A stretch of DNA of 64,000 nucleotides from Rebecca billardiae RCC1528 (GCA_965240325.2 OZ251222.1:124001-188000); one strand, 5' to 3'; positions 1 through 10,553 are shown, numbered from the stretch's first letter. Made by a program: numbers and translations. Notes: generated from the sequence alone by a model not told the origin.

Positions 1-2041
1 GAGCGGACTTGCTCGACGGATTTCTTGATAATGTCCGATGCGCCAATGGGCGACACCTTTGTCGGGTATAACTTCAGGAATTCATCCCTGAGTTCGGACA
101 TAGTTGTGATCTTGAGCTCGCGCTCAAATATCTGTAGCAGCAGCGCCAGATCCAAGTAGTTCTTGGTCGGATCGCTGATGTGCAGCTTCGATTCCAGATA
201 GGCGAATAACTGAGGCTCAATAGAGTCCTTCAGCTGCTTGAATATCGCTGCCGCAGATCGATCGTAGACCGATCCGATCTTGTTGGCGTCAGCGTTGTCA
301 GCCTTGTATGGATCGATTTTGGCTGCGTCTTTCACCCATTTGTCTTTGGCAATGAGTTGAAAGCCGGATAGCTTGCTATCCTTGGGCTCCATTATGTCAG
401 GTGTGACATCTGAGGATTTGCCCTTGTAGTAGGTGCTCACTTCTGCGAGTGCATCCCGTATCGCGCTGTGTACCGCGCGCTTGGATTTCAGAGCCGACTG
501 TGTCAGCTTGTGTGTGGCGGGTGTATCCACTCCTGCCGAGGATTCGCGTGCCATGAACACACGTTCCTTCTTGGTTGGATTAGAGTCTGTGACTCCTCCT
601 TCGATGACTATCCAGTCACGTTTCTTCGACTCAAGTGCATTGGTCGATGTGTCGCGCGCGCTCTGTGGCGATTCGCGCTCTACCTTCGAGCGAGGAGTGA
701 CCCTCGTCGAGGCTGTGGTGCCTTCTTTGGGCTTCTTCACGCTCGTTCTGTCCAGCGGTGATGCATGTGCATCCGCGGCAGCTTCGGCGGAATACTCTTC
801 CTTGCAAGAGTGTGGCGTTGTGATGGCTGACGCAGCTGATGCATGCGCACGCGCGTCGCGCTCGCCAACTTGGTTTTGCTGCGGCTTTGCCGTCAAGCAG
901 GTGTATGATGCCCCCCCTGCATCGTATGCGCTTCCTACGTTCGACGCGAGTCGATACGTGCCAGACGAGGACTCTGCCGTCTCTGCGGCGGTCATCTCGC
1001 GGCTGCTTGTGTCGCTCGTGGCGAGCAGCTCGGCTTCGGAAGCCATCGTGAGGCCTGCGAGGGCCCCGTGAATTTTGGGGTAAACGTATTTGTTGGTCAT
1101 CTCCAAAAATACGATGGGTTTGGTTCGGCCCTGGCAATGAATATTGGGGCTGGTGCTCGCGGTGACTGAGTCACGCGTCGTAGCATCTTGGAGCATAGTT
1201 TGCTCTGCCAGACCATACAGGTCGTTTGAGTCGCACTCATCGGTGCTAATGTCATCGTTCGATCGGTCAGACTCAGACACAGAGTCGTGCGAGCGAGGCT
1301 GCAGACTGACTGCGGTCACGACCGCGCTGTCATTGGCGGCGGCCAGAAGGCCAGCACGCCGAGCAGCGTTGGCAGGCTCGAGGGCCTCGACGGTCGGAGC
1401 GGCATCAGCGGCAGCAGCGTCGAGCGCTACATCTGCCCCGGAACGCTCGGTGACCTCGTTCGATGACTCGGAGGCCGCAAGGCACTCCTTGAGCTGCGGG
1501 CTCTCCGAGCCGCGCGCTCTTGAACCGCGCTCGCGGGCGCAGAGTCCCGGGCGGTAGTTGTTGAGATCCCCTGCGCAACGACGTGCGTGCGGATGGAGTG
1601 GCGCGATGGCGGGGGATGCGAGCGGCAACGCTCCTCCTCACCGCGCTGTGCGCGAACCTCCTCCTCAAGGTGATCCTTGATGTCGGCTCGAGGCCTTGCG
1701 TGCGATGCAGCATTGCGCGCATACGACACGATGCTGCCTGAGTTCAGGTCAGCGATGTTGCCAGGCCCGGAGGCGCTGGAGATGGGCTTGCGGAGAAGCG
1801 TGAGCTTCTCGCCTTGCCGGTTCTTCTCAGCCTGCATGCCCCTCAGGGCAGCGGCGAGGTAGTCTGGCGTGCGCTTGCGCGCGATCGCCGATGAGCAGCG
1901 CGGCAATGCCGCGCGCTCTGCCACGCCTGGCTTCAACCCAATGAGGGGAGCAACTGGGGCGGGCTGATGGCCGTTCACGTCCTTGCCGCTGTTCTCGTCG
2001 TCTCCATCCTTGCCCAAGTTCTCCCAGCACCGTGCTAGCAT
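1..2041 (-). CDS. Unknown protein, two predicted exons, truncated by window edge
   Basis: Not recognised. Exon 1 runs from an ATG at 2041 to 1642, a predicted 71-nt intron covers 1641-1571 (GTGAGG donor, GCGCAG acceptor), and exon 2 is open from 1570 to position 1, so the gene leaves the window. The join is in frame (phase 1) and gives at least 656 residues without a stop. The N-terminal two thirds are Ser/Thr/Ala/Asp-rich and look disordered. The last ~130 residues (about 392 to 1) are Lys/Asp/Leu-rich, mostly helical, with a WVKDA-like start and much lower GC than neighbouring genes. That tail is somewhat like retrotransposon Gag regions, but no zinc knuckle or protease is visible in the window, and the intron argues for a host gene. 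A model without the intron would start at an ATG at 1196. Confidence 0.5.
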
Positions 2042-2644
2042 GTCAGGGAACGCGTCTCGAGGCTTGACGGTCGCGAGGTCGGTCGACGGCTTCGGCTCTT
2101 ATTTGCGGTGGAGAGCTCAGCGTGTTTTGAGTGATCGGCTCATGTTTCGTTCACGAGTTTCGGAAGCATCTAGAATGCTTCCAGATGCCGCCGCCAGCCA
2201 TGCTGTCCTGCTGTATTTTAGGATGAGGTTCAGGTTGATTTTGGAGGATTTTGTGCGAGCGCCGCCGCAGCGGTCGCGCCGCCACTGTGTGACTGCGAGT
2301 AAAATGTTGGATTGGAAATTGGAAATCACTGTAGATTGGCGATTCCTTTGACACTATTATTAGTACCGACGGGCGACTCTGAGTCACTCACTGTACTCAG
2401 ATCGTCCGAGTGACCGAGTCCTTGAATTCAGAATCGGCATGCACTGCCGGCCTGCGAGTGCCAGGGCGGCCCGGACTCGGGTTATTATTGAGATACAAGC
2501 TTCTATAGAGCGCGGTGTGCCGTGTTCGCTTGAATCGTAAACGCTGACTCGGCTGACTGGCTGCCGGCGGAGCCTGCCAGCCAGGGCTCGTGGGCCCCGT
2601 GCATTGCAGATAGTGCTCCTGCGCCTCCCAGGGCTAGTGCCTAA
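2042..2644. other. Intergenic, no gene seen
   Basis: Short reading frames here (for example 2117-2329 minus) show no recognisable domain. The sequence has many GACTC/GAGTC words and a GC-rich patch around 2560-2630 just beyond the end of the phosphohistidine phosphatase gene. Confidence 0.5.
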
Positions 2645-3085
2645 CTAGTACCCATCGTCCGACCACGTGACTTTGTGGGAGGACAGCTCCTGTTCGCACA
2701 GACGTGCTGCAAGCGCATGGTCTGCCTTGCCAAAGCCGTAAGAGTGACCGTAGATCGACACAGTCTTGGCATCATCGTTGCGGTCGATACGGCCGCCTCC
2801 TGGAATCGAGGTCTGCAGGCCTGCAGCCTTCAGGGCCTCCACGTGCGGCGTGGCCACGTCCACGTGATAGTTCCCAGGGCCGGAACGGACGAGCGTTTTG
2901 GCCACACTCCCATCTGGCGCCATGATGTTGATGAGCACGTACTTGTAGAGGCCGTTCGCAACTTGGACTGCAGGCCACTGGTCCAGGCTGCCAACTGATG
3001 AGGTCGCAGCACGCGCGCCCTCAGCACGCAGCGCAGCAGCACGCGCCTGGTCTTCGGCGTTGGTCGTCGGCCCACTTTCCGCCAT
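2645..3085 (-). CDS. PHPT1: 14-kDa phosphohistidine phosphatase (Janus/Ocnus family)
   Basis: A 146-residue protein that fits the Janus/PHPT1 family over residues ~46-146. It has the YKYVLI strand (47-52), the NYHVDV block with the expected catalytic His at 74, the GGGRI turn (~95-99), a YGHSYGFGKADHA block equivalent to the family's YGYSMAYGPAQHA, and the C-terminal VTW-DDGY ending. These enzymes remove phosphate from phosphohistidine in proteins. The ATG at 3085 was chosen because it leaves ~45 extra residues before the domain. In-frame sequence upstream contains a hydrophobic stretch but no nearby ATG, so a targeting leader cannot be excluded. It lies head-to-head with the aldo-keto reductase, with starts 214 bp apart. 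Confidence 0.85.
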   Translation of the reverse strand: MAESGPTTNAEDQARAAALRAEGARAATSSVGSLDQWPAVQVANGLYKYVLINIMAPDGSVAKTLVRSGPGNYHVDVATPHVEALKAAGLQTSIPGGGRIDRNDDAKTVSIYGHSYGFGKADHALAARLCEQELSSHKVTWSDDGY

Positions 3086-3298
3086 TGTGACCACAGGAGC
3101 GAGCCCGAAGTGGCGCGAGCGCGGGTTCAACACGCCGCCGCGCGCGGCGGCTACACACAGGCAGAGCAGCGCCGTGGCGGCGGCGGATCCAGGTCGGGTG
3201 ACAAGACCACGGACTCCGCCGAAGACTTCACTACTGTCTTCAGTGCGCTTTCGGCTTTCCGTCCGGAATTCCGGGGCTCGCCTGCACACGTAATCAGC
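3086..3298. promoter_or_regulatory. Shared promoter region, PHPT1 / aldo-keto reductase
   Basis: 213 bp between two divergent ATGs; promoters for both must lie here or inside the genes. No TATA box seen. Confidence 0.5.
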
Positions 3299-4312
3299 AT
3301 GGCCGGGCAAAACGATGGCCGCTATGTCACACTCCTGATCGCTCTTGCCGGCCCAGCCGCCGGCGTCGTCCCGATGGTGACCCTCTCGAGTGGCCATCGC
3401 ATGCCTGCTCTCGCCTTTGGTACTGCCGATGCCAAGCAGCTCGCCCGCTCTCTGCACCACGCGTTGGGCCGTGGCTTCCGACACGTTGACTCCGCGCCCA
3501 TGTACAATACCGAAGGTGTGGTCGGCCGTCAGCTGCGCAAGGCTTTCGCGGCAGGGCTCGCCCGAAGCGACTTGTGGGTGACATCGAAGCTGAACAACGA
3601 CATGCACGCGCCAGCAGACGTGCCGCGTGCCCTGAACAAGTCGCTTGCCGCCCTCCGCCTGGATTACGTCGACCTGTTCCTCATCCACTGGCCAATCGCG
3701 TCGGATCAGAAGCTGCGGCCCATCCGGGATTTGCGGCGCTGGCCTTCGATCGAGAAGACGTGGAGGGCAATGGAGGGGCTCGTGCGCGCCGGGCTCGCGC
3801 GTAATATTGGCGTAAGCAACTTCGGGCCGAAGCGGCTCCGCGCACTCGTGAGCACGGCCACGATCCGGCCTGCCGTGAACCAGGTGGAGCTCAACCCGTG
3901 CTGGCGGGATGACGCGCTCGTCGCCGAGGCCGCGAGGCTTGGCGTCCATCTGATCGCCTACTCGCCGCTCGGCGGATACTTCCACGGTGGCAAGGCGGGG
4001 CAACGCGTCCACCTGCTACAGCTGCCTGCGGTGACTGAGATTGCGCAGCAATTGGGACGCACACCGGCGCAGGTCGTGCTGAGATGGGGCATCCAGCGCG
4101 GCACGTCCGCTGTGAGCGCATCGAGGAGTCCATCGCACCTGGACAGCAACATTGAGATCGCCGACTTTGCCCTTAGCAGGCAGCAGATGCGCCTGCTGTC
4201 GTCCATCGAGCCACAGCAGCGCTTGACCTCGGCTGGATTCGCGCGCATGATGCTCGGCCACAACCGGACATCACCGCCAACATTGATGACGGTAGACGAG
4301 CTGCTTGCCTAG
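3299..4312 (+). CDS. Aldo-keto reductase
   Basis: A 337-residue NADPH-dependent carbonyl reductase. The AKR tetrad is visible: Asp64 (RHVDSAP), Tyr69 (MYNTE), Lys97 (VTSKLN) and His130 (LIHWP). The GVSNF motif (about 175), NQVELNP, AYSPLGG and the late SAS-S dinucleotide-binding loop are also present. The ATG at 3299 gives an N-terminus with a hydrophobic segment (about residues 9-28) that could be a signal peptide, so the enzyme may be secretory or plastid-routed. Upstream in-frame sequence is low-complexity and has no better start. The substrate cannot be inferred. It is divergent from the phosphohistidine phosphatase gene. Confidence 0.85.
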   Translation: MAGQNDGRYVTLLIALAGPAAGVVPMVTLSSGHRMPALAFGTADAKQLARSLHHALGRGFRHVDSAPMYNTEGVVGRQLRKAFAAGLARSDLWVTSKLNNDMHAPADVPRALNKSLAALRLDYVDLFLIHWPIASDQKLRPIRDLRRWPSIEKTWRAMEGLVRAGLARNIGVSNFGPKRLRALVSTATIRPAVNQVELNPCWRDDALVAEAARLGVHLIAYSPLGGYFHGGKAGQRVHLLQLPAVTEIAQQLGRTPAQVVLRWGIQRGTSAVSASRSPSHLDSNIEIADFALSRQQMRLLSSIEPQQRLTSAGFARMMLGHNRTSPPTLMTVDELLA

Positions 4313-4698
4313 CAGTAGCGCCCGTAGCGGCCGTAGCCAGTAGCTGTAGTAGCTAGTATAGCTAGCAGCGCGAGTTGCTGATGCAGTGTAGCGTCGGCTA
4401 GCAACGCTCAGCTGCTGATGATGATGATGACCAGCAGCAGTGTCTGGCAGCGGGTGAAAATCCCATTTTCTGGCCTGTCCGGGCGGAAAATCCGGCTGCT
4501 CAGATCTGACCGGACCGGGACCCGGACAGCACAGTATCTAGGGACCAGACACTTTTACATCTTCGTTCTCTTCGGATTTGAGCATGGGGCGGCGCCCCAT
4601 TTGCACAGTCAAAAGACCGCGGGTGTAAAAGCAACCGTTGTCGAGTTCGATGTAGCGGCTGGGCGAATTAGTGAATAAAAAAACAATTCACGAGACAC
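4313..4698. other. Intergenic, no gene seen
   Basis: Contains CTAG-rich and GATGATG-rich simple sequence (4330-4430) and a stretch of CCGG/GGAC words. No convincing reading frame. Confidence 0.4.
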
Positions 4699-5640
4699 TT
4701 GCGCCCACGGCCGCGATGGCGTGCGCCGTCCACCCACGACGGAGTCGTGGACGGACATCGCTACACAGCCTACGCGACAGGCGTTGTCGTGATCGAGGTG
4801 CCCGTGCCCGTTGTCGATAGCCAAACGATTGGCACGACGACCTGGCACCACATCCGCGTCAAGCGCGGCGAGGCCGTGGTCCAGCGCGTGTGCGGCAAGC
4901 TGGCCGATGTGCGGACGGCGTCGGGTGGCGCAGGGGCTCCTGCCGATGCTACCTGGCGGCTGCTGCGGGGCCTGCTGCCGTGGTCGAGCCTGAGGCAGAG
5001 GGTGAGTCAACCGCGGAGCAGCTCAACGCTTCTGAGATCGAGCTGCGCGCGGTCGGACCAGATGACGGCCCGCGGCCGTCCAAGCGCACACGCAAGGACG
5101 CCTGAGCACACGCGTTCAGTCCGAGCAAAGCCTGGTCGGCGTACGAGCGCGAGCCAGCTCAGACACGGCACGAGCGCACGCGTGACGGCTCGTACGATGA
5201 GCTCGTCAGCTTGGTCACCGGGCTGCCGTCGCTCGTCGCCTCGCTTGTCACGTCACACTCAGCTGAGCAGAGACATCACTCCCGCCGTTCAGCTGATCGA
5301 CGAGGACGAGGCGGCCAAGGCGGCGGCGGCTCAAACGCCTGGAGGAGGAGCGCAGGAGGAGGATGAGCTCCCGGCGCTGAGCCTGTGGGGCCGCGCCGAG
5401 GCCAGGCACCGCGGCCAGCGGCTGCAGTCGCGGGTGGCTGCCGGACAGCAGCTCGGCGGCACACGCTCACTCATACGTCGATCCTCTCTCTTGCTTGAGA
5501 GTCGAGGCGGCGGGCAAGGTGCAGGCCGCACGCGAGCTTGCTGAGCGTGCGCAGGCCGAGCCGCAGCTGAGCCCCGAGGGTGCTCGGGACGCCGCGTGCG
5601 CAAGCAGGCCGCCTCGCAGCAGATGGTGCTTCGCATGAAT
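4699..5640 (+). pseudogene. Possible decayed gene with frameshifts, function unknown
   Basis: Several coding-like blocks on the plus strand fall in different frames. About 4740-4980 reads TAYATGVVVIEVPVPVVDS onward. About 4985-5104 reads VVEPEAEGESTAEQ and ends in a basic PSKRTRKDA tail before a stop. About 5190-5640 holds Ala/Glu/Arg-rich coiled-coil-like blocks (LKRLEEERRRR; AARELAERAQAEPQ). No GT-AG model joined them cleanly, so a gene broken by indels is the simplest reading. Not recognised. An unresolved multi-exon gene is the alternative. Confidence 0.3.
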
Positions 5641-6079
5641 AACTACGCTGATACTAACCCGAAAAAAATTTCTTCGCACTGCGTGCGCTTTATTCCCTTT
5701 ATTACTTTATTCCTTATTCGCGTATTAAATGCCGCTTTTCCGCCTCCCCAGTGCGGAAGTGCGCCAGAAAATGGGAATCCCACCCCAGCCAATGGTCGTT
5801 CAACTTCACGACCTGACTCAGGCGGACCCGTGACTGAATGGCCTCAGCCTCAGGACCGCTGCCACGCTGATATTGATAACTATAATGCAGACTAGGATAA
5901 TAGGATCGCGGAGCAGAGTCTGCTGACGAATAATCTGCCACGAATAATTAATCATTTAATGCGCGCGTGCTGATCAATGATAGACGAGGCATATAGCAGC
6001 GCAGCAGATCTATTAACTGAGAGTAGTAACTTTAGCTTGCAAGTTGCGTCAGAACCGTCAACGCTGTCAAATAATCCTG
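5641..6079. other. Intergenic, AT-richer spacer
   Basis: Lower GC than its flanks. It lies beyond the end of the LRAT-like gene. No supported gene. Confidence 0.4.
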
Positions 6080-7360
6080 TCACAGAGAGTCTGACACCAT
6101 CCGGACAAGCCGCGAAACACGCAGCCGTAGGAGGATGCGGATGCCCGCGGACGCGAGCATGTTGTACAAGAGCGAGCTCGACATGTACGCAAGGACGAGC
6201 ATCACGCAGCACGAGCGCACGTTGAGCTGCAGATCGTGCATCAGCCGCGGCAGCAGCACGATCGTCGTGGTCGTGCCGATGCCAACGAGCACCGCGCGCG
6301 CCACCTCCTTGCCGAGCAGGTGGCGGTACATCTCGTCACACACCTTGCCGCGGTGCCGGTTGCGCTTGAGCGCGCGCACGGCCCGCCCCAGCTGGATCGC
6401 GACCTGCAGCGCGCACGGCGTCGTCGCGAACAGGTGGTACAGCGCCACGTTGCGCTTGATCTCCGGCGCTTCGCGGAACCACGGCCACACGAGCGCAAGG
6501 TCGCAGCAGTGCATCGAGAGGTGGTACAGGGAGTACGCGCCGACGAGCTGCAGCGCGAAGCGGACGAGGGTGAAGAGGACGTGCGGCACCTGCGGGGAGA
6601 CCCACGTCTGCCGCGACTTGGACGTGGGCGACGGCGCGCCCGCCGTGCGGAACATGTGCTCCGAGCCGATCCGGCTGAGCGTGGTCGCGTTCGCCACGTG
6701 CTCGCAGTTGCGGAAGAAGAGGTGGTACGACTCGTAGTTCTCGAGGAGCGCCGCGAGCCGGCGGATGATCTCGTCGCGCTCGGCCTCGCTGTACCGCCGC
6801 ACGATGCGCAGCAGGCCATGCGGGTGGCGCGAGTCGCTGTAGTCGTGCAAGGGGAGCTGCTTGAACGAAGCGAGGTTCCTGCACAGGTGCATGAAGCCAA
6901 ACTGGCGCATCTGCCTGAACGCCGCCGCGGGGGTGTTGCTGTACTCGCAGATGAGCGCGGGCTCGCCGCACGCGTTGAGCGGGATGCCGTCGGCGTCCAC
7001 GGCCACGACGTCGTCCCACATGATCATGTGGTGGTACAGCGGCCAGAGCTCCCACGTTGCCAGCCACGTGAAAGTGGCGTCGACGAGCCGCGAAACCTTG
7101 CGCACGGGGTTCAGCCCGACCATGCAGTGGTCACCCCGGCGCAGGGTGGTTAGGTCGTGCACGGGCTCCACGAGCGTCTCAGAGTCGACATACAGCCTGT
7201 ACGGCAGTCGCACCCGCGGGTCTTTCGGCGCCCGCTGCGCAAAGCTAGCCACGCGCGTGTTTGGCGACAGCGGCGTGGGCTCGGCATGGGCCGACTTGGA
7301 CCGCGGCAGCGGCTCGTCGCTCGCATCGCGAAAGTCAGCATCGAAGCGGGAGCGCGGCAT
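6080..7360 (-). CDS. LRAT-domain-like membrane protein
   Basis: A 426-residue protein. Residues ~75-225 resemble the lecithin:retinol acyltransferase (permuted papain, NlpC/P60-type) fold: GDHCMVG (76-82), conserved His residues at 110-111 before MIMWDDVVAVD, and an NCEHVA motif at 218-223 that matches the LRAT/HRASLS NCEHF motif, with Cys219 as the expected nucleophile. The C-terminal half has about four hydrophobic segments (around 245-275, 290-300, 350-375, 385-415). Family members are acyltransferases or phospholipases on membrane lipids, so a lipid-remodelling enzyme is a reasonable inference. The order His before Cys fits the permuted fold. It is divergent from the pseudouridine synthase gene. 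Confidence 0.7.
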   Translation of the reverse strand: MPRSRFDADFRDASDEPLPRSKSAHAEPTPLSPNTRVASFAQRAPKDPRVRLPYRLYVDSETLVEPVHDLTTLRRGDHCMVGLNPVRKVSRLVDATFTWLATWELWPLYHHMIMWDDVVAVDADGIPLNACGEPALICEYSNTPAAAFRQMRQFGFMHLCRNLASFKQLPLHDYSDSRHPHGLLRIVRRYSEAERDEIIRRLAALLENYESYHLFFRNCEHVANATTLSRIGSEHMFRTAGAPSPTSKSRQTWVSPQVPHVLFTLVRFALQLVGAYSLYHLSMHCCDLALVWPWFREAPEIKRNVALYHLFATTPCALQVAIQLGRAVRALKRNRHRGKVCDEMYRHLLGKEVARAVLVGIGTTTTIVLLPRLMHDLQLNVRSCCVMLVLAYMSSSLLYNMLASAGIRILLRLRVSRLVRMVSDSL

Positions 7361-7553
7361 CTATCCACGCGCGTGCGCCGTGCTGCTCGCCGCCCGCTCC
7401 GCAGGCGATCCCAGGGCTGCGTCTCGACGGCGGATGGTGACGAAATCAAGGTGGCAGGCGATCCAGGCCGGACCGCCGCGCTCTTCCGCCGCCGCCCCGC
7501 GGCCGCCCGGGCCGGGCGTGAGATCGCGACGACGTCGCGTTCGAAACAGGGGG

Positions 7554-9234
7554 ATGGCGGCCGTCACGTGGGCGTGCTGCGCCCTTTGCGTGCTCTGGGC
7601 GCACACGGGCGTGGGTCACGCGCATCGGCTCGATGCACGCCTCATGCGCCCCATCACGCGCCCTCCGCGCACCAGCGTGCTCCTCGCCATCGGCTCACGT
7701 CGTGCGTTTGAGCGCCAGCTCCGCGGGCTCGCCATTCCGGATCGTGAGCTTGACCAATTGGTGCGCGCTCGCACGCACTTGCGCACGCCTCGTGGAACGG
7801 ACGGTGCCCACGCGCCGCGAGCGCACACCACCACGTACCACACGCGCTCAGCCGGGCGTGCGCCCTGCCCGCACTCTCTCCTATGCGCGGCCAATCCCTT
7901 TCGCCGCGACACAGATGACAGCCAAGGTGGGCTCGCTGGCAGATGTGGCCGCACTCTCCGACGACGAGTTGGTTCAGGCGGGAGTGCATAGCAAGCATTG
8001 GAGCGCGTTGAGAGCAGGCGTGTCTCTGCTGCTGATGGAGGCCGGCGAGCTGCCACCGCCGCCGCAGCCGTCGGCGCCAGGCGCGCCCACCCCGGCCTCC
8101 GACGAGGACGATGCTGAGGACTCGGCAGAGCCGACCGACGTGGAGGACGTGGTGATTCGAGCGGACGAGGTGGGCAAGCGGCTGGACGCGCTTCTTGCCA
8201 AGCGCTTCCCCGCGCAGTCGCGCACGTACTTCGGCGCGCTGTGTGCGCAGGGATGCGTGCTCGACAGCGATGGCGCGCCGCTGCCCAAGAGCGCGCGCCT
8301 CAAGCAGGGCGCGACGGCGCGCGTGCTGTTCGCGCCAACCGCCGAGATGGAGGTGGTGCCGCAGCCGATGGATCTGGACGTCCTCTTCGAGGACGAGCAC
8401 CTCCTCGTGCTCAACAAGCCCGCAGGCATCGTCGTCCACCCAGCGCCGGGCAACTGGGACGGCACGCTCGTGAACGGCGTGCTGCACCGGCTGCAGCGGC
8501 CGCCCGTCCGAGCTGACAGCACGGGCAGCGGCGCCGAGGGCGCGACGGGCACGCGTGCGGAGGCAGCGCGCGCGGCCGTGGTCGTGCACCGCCTGGACAA
8601 AGGCACCTCAGGCGTGATCCTCTTCGCCAAGCACGCGGACGCGCAGCGCCGCCTCTCCGCGCTCTTCCGCGACCGCGCCGTGCGCAAGGAGTACCTGGCC
8701 ATCTGTGTCGGCGACCCCGGCCCCGAGCCAATCGAAGTCGACCTGCCGATCGGGCGCGACCGGGTGCATCGGCTGCGCATGGCCGTCGTGCAGACGCATG
8801 ACGGCGGGCGCGATGCGCACTCGCGCGTGTTCAAGCTCGCGTACAACGGCCGCTTCGGCCTGTGCCGCGTCGAGATCAGCACCGGCCGCACCCACCAGAT
8901 CCGAGTGCACCTGCGGCACGCCGGGCTGCCGATTATTGGGGACGCGGAGTACGGCTCGGCGCAATGGAACGCCATGGCGAAGAAGCAGCTGCGCATCAAG
9001 CGACCGATGCTCCACGCGCACCGCATCGGCTTCACCCATCCGTTCACCGACGAGCCCCTTGAGTTCACCGCGCCGCTCCCGGCCGACTTTGAGCGCGGCT
9101 GCGAGTGGATCACCTCGACGCCGGGGGCGGTCGTCGCCGAGGATGACCGGGACAGCGCCGTGCTGGCTGCTGGGGGCGAAGGGGGTCTTGGGGTCGGGGA
9201 GGCAGCGGGGATCGCGGCTCGCGCGGATGAGTGA
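7554..9234 (+). CDS. RluD-type 23S rRNA pseudouridine synthase, probably organellar
   Basis: RluA/RluD-family enzyme that converts uridine to pseudouridine in RNA. Counted from an ATG at 7915 (439 residues), it has an S4-like domain (~78-140), then the catalytic domain with NKPAG (167-171), the signature HRLDKGTSG (225-233, Asp228 catalytic), the GRTHQIRVH motif and LHAHRIGFTHP near the C-terminus. A two-exon model, 7554-7743 plus 7922-9234 (GTGAGC donor, GACAG acceptor, in frame, 178-nt intron), adds a leader with a hydrophobic signal-peptide core and a basic stretch, giving 500 residues. That leader would suit plastid import. The intron is a prediction, and the 7915 start is the fallback. 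Confidence 0.85.
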
Positions 9235-9986
9235 TGCGGATGGCGCGCTGGAGCTTACTGTAAACCGCAAGTGCGGTCAGACTGCGAGGCCTGCGGACCG
9301 GCGTCGTCACAGTCAGTCTGCGGCCGCCCGTGCGGACTGACTCACTACTGAGGCCGGGCCACTCGGTCACTAGCAGCGGCGTGCACACTGCCAATTCGGG
9401 GGCCCCCTTGGTTTGTTTGATCCCGGGGCGGTCAGTCACGGACACCGAACGGGCGCGCGGCGAACATCGGATCCACGACCACTCATGCAGTGACCACTGT
9501 GACAGCGTGTGCCGTGGGCGTGTGGGCGGTGTGCCCCGCCGGCAGACCGGGTCCGGGACCGGGTCCGGCGGCCGGACACGCCACACGGGCGGCCGCGGTA
9601 CTTCCGCGGCTTAGACTGAGACTCCTGAGTCGTCCGACGACTGGTAAGTAGCTAGTAGTACGTCAGAATGCTGAGATCGAGATCATTGGCTGACGACGCG
9701 AGACCGGGCACCTGACTGTCGAGACCGGGTCCGGTCGTCATCGTCGACCGACTCGTCCGACTCCGTACTCCGTAGTCCGTGACTCCGAGACCGAGTCACC
9801 GAGTGCTTGACGTTTGTCCTGAGCCCTGACCAGTAGTCTGATGATCTCGTGCTTGAGTCATGGGGCTGGAATGACGCCGATAACGCGCATGTCGAAGAGC
9901 TCGTAGAGGACCAACAAGCGCTTGCGGCAGCGCCGCTTGCGCATTACTGTCATTGAAGTCCTTGATGAAGTCAAACTTGATGCGCC
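9235..9986. other. Intergenic, low-complexity
   Basis: Dominated by GACTC/GAGTC, CCGGACC and GTCCG words, especially 9620-9830. No supported gene. Confidence 0.5.
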
Positions 9987-10553
9987 TCACTTTTGTCTTC
10001 CAGCACAGGATGGATGGCAGAGCCCAGGCTGGTCAGATTCCGTTGTGCACGCCCCGCAATCAGCGAACGGAAGGTAGCACGGGGGCGAGAATGTGCCCAT
10101 CGCCGGTTCGAACAGGAGCTGCTTGCCACATTCGGCGCAGCTGCTCCCGTTGAATAGGGCGGTGTACCCCGCCAGCCAGATGAGCAGAGCCCGGAGCGAG
10201 GACCTCAACAAGCGCTCATTAGAAATGAAAGAAACGAGGGCCTGCGTGGCACATGATGTCACTTGTCTCATTACTGCGTGAGCCGAAACATGCCGGGCTC
10301 CAAGCGGCATCGGCTCGTGGAATGCCCCGACTCCCAAGCGTACCGGCGTAGCGCCTGGGACACCATCGTGCTGAGCATGATGATCTAACGTCACCTCCAC
10401 GACGGCGCGAAACACGCCCGCACACGCCACTTCCAGCTCGACATTACCCTCGGCAGTGGGACGCCCATCGGCTAGCTCGTATGTCAGCCCCGAGCCAGCC
10501 GGAATGCTGTCGATGACCTCAGCAACGCGCGAGGTGAGGTCGGACGACTCCAT
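9987..10553 (-). CDS. MED27: Mediator complex subunit 27-like protein
   Basis: A 188-residue protein that resembles the C-terminal half of MED27, a tail subunit of the Mediator transcription coactivator. Visible features are GVFRAVVEV (47-55), the helix VMRQVTSCATQALVSFI (~94-110), then the diagnostic WLAGYTALF (126-134) followed by CAECGKQL (139-146) and a late CHPSC (179-183), as in the WLRSY-x-LF-x-C-x-x-CGK ending of animal and plant MED27. Human MED27 is about 311 residues, so an N-terminal exon is probably missing. In-frame sequence continues upstream to a TTG at 10583, but the first ATG is 10553. It is divergent from the AIG2-like gene. Confidence 0.7.
   Translation of the reverse strand: MESSDLTSRVAEVIDSIPAGSGLTYELADGRPTAEGNVELEVACAGVFRAVVEVTLDHHAQHDGVPGATPVRLGVGAFHEPMPLGARHVSAHAVMRQVTSCATQALVSFISNERLLRSSLRALLIWLAGYTALFNGSSCAECGKQLLFEPAMGTFSPPCYLPFADCGACTTESDQPGLCHPSCAGRQK

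Noticed and set aside
3110-3298. N-terminal extension of the aldo-keto reductase frame
   Set aside because: It starts at GTG-like codons, is Arg/Gly-rich, and an ATG at 3299 opens a good leader.
3086-4012. Upstream extension of the phosphohistidine phosphatase frame
   Set aside because: Antisense to the reductase. Family similarity begins only after the ATG at 3085.
10095-10115. GGTTCGAAC word resembling a tRNA T-loop
   Set aside because: It lies inside the MED27 coding sequence and lacks a cloverleaf.
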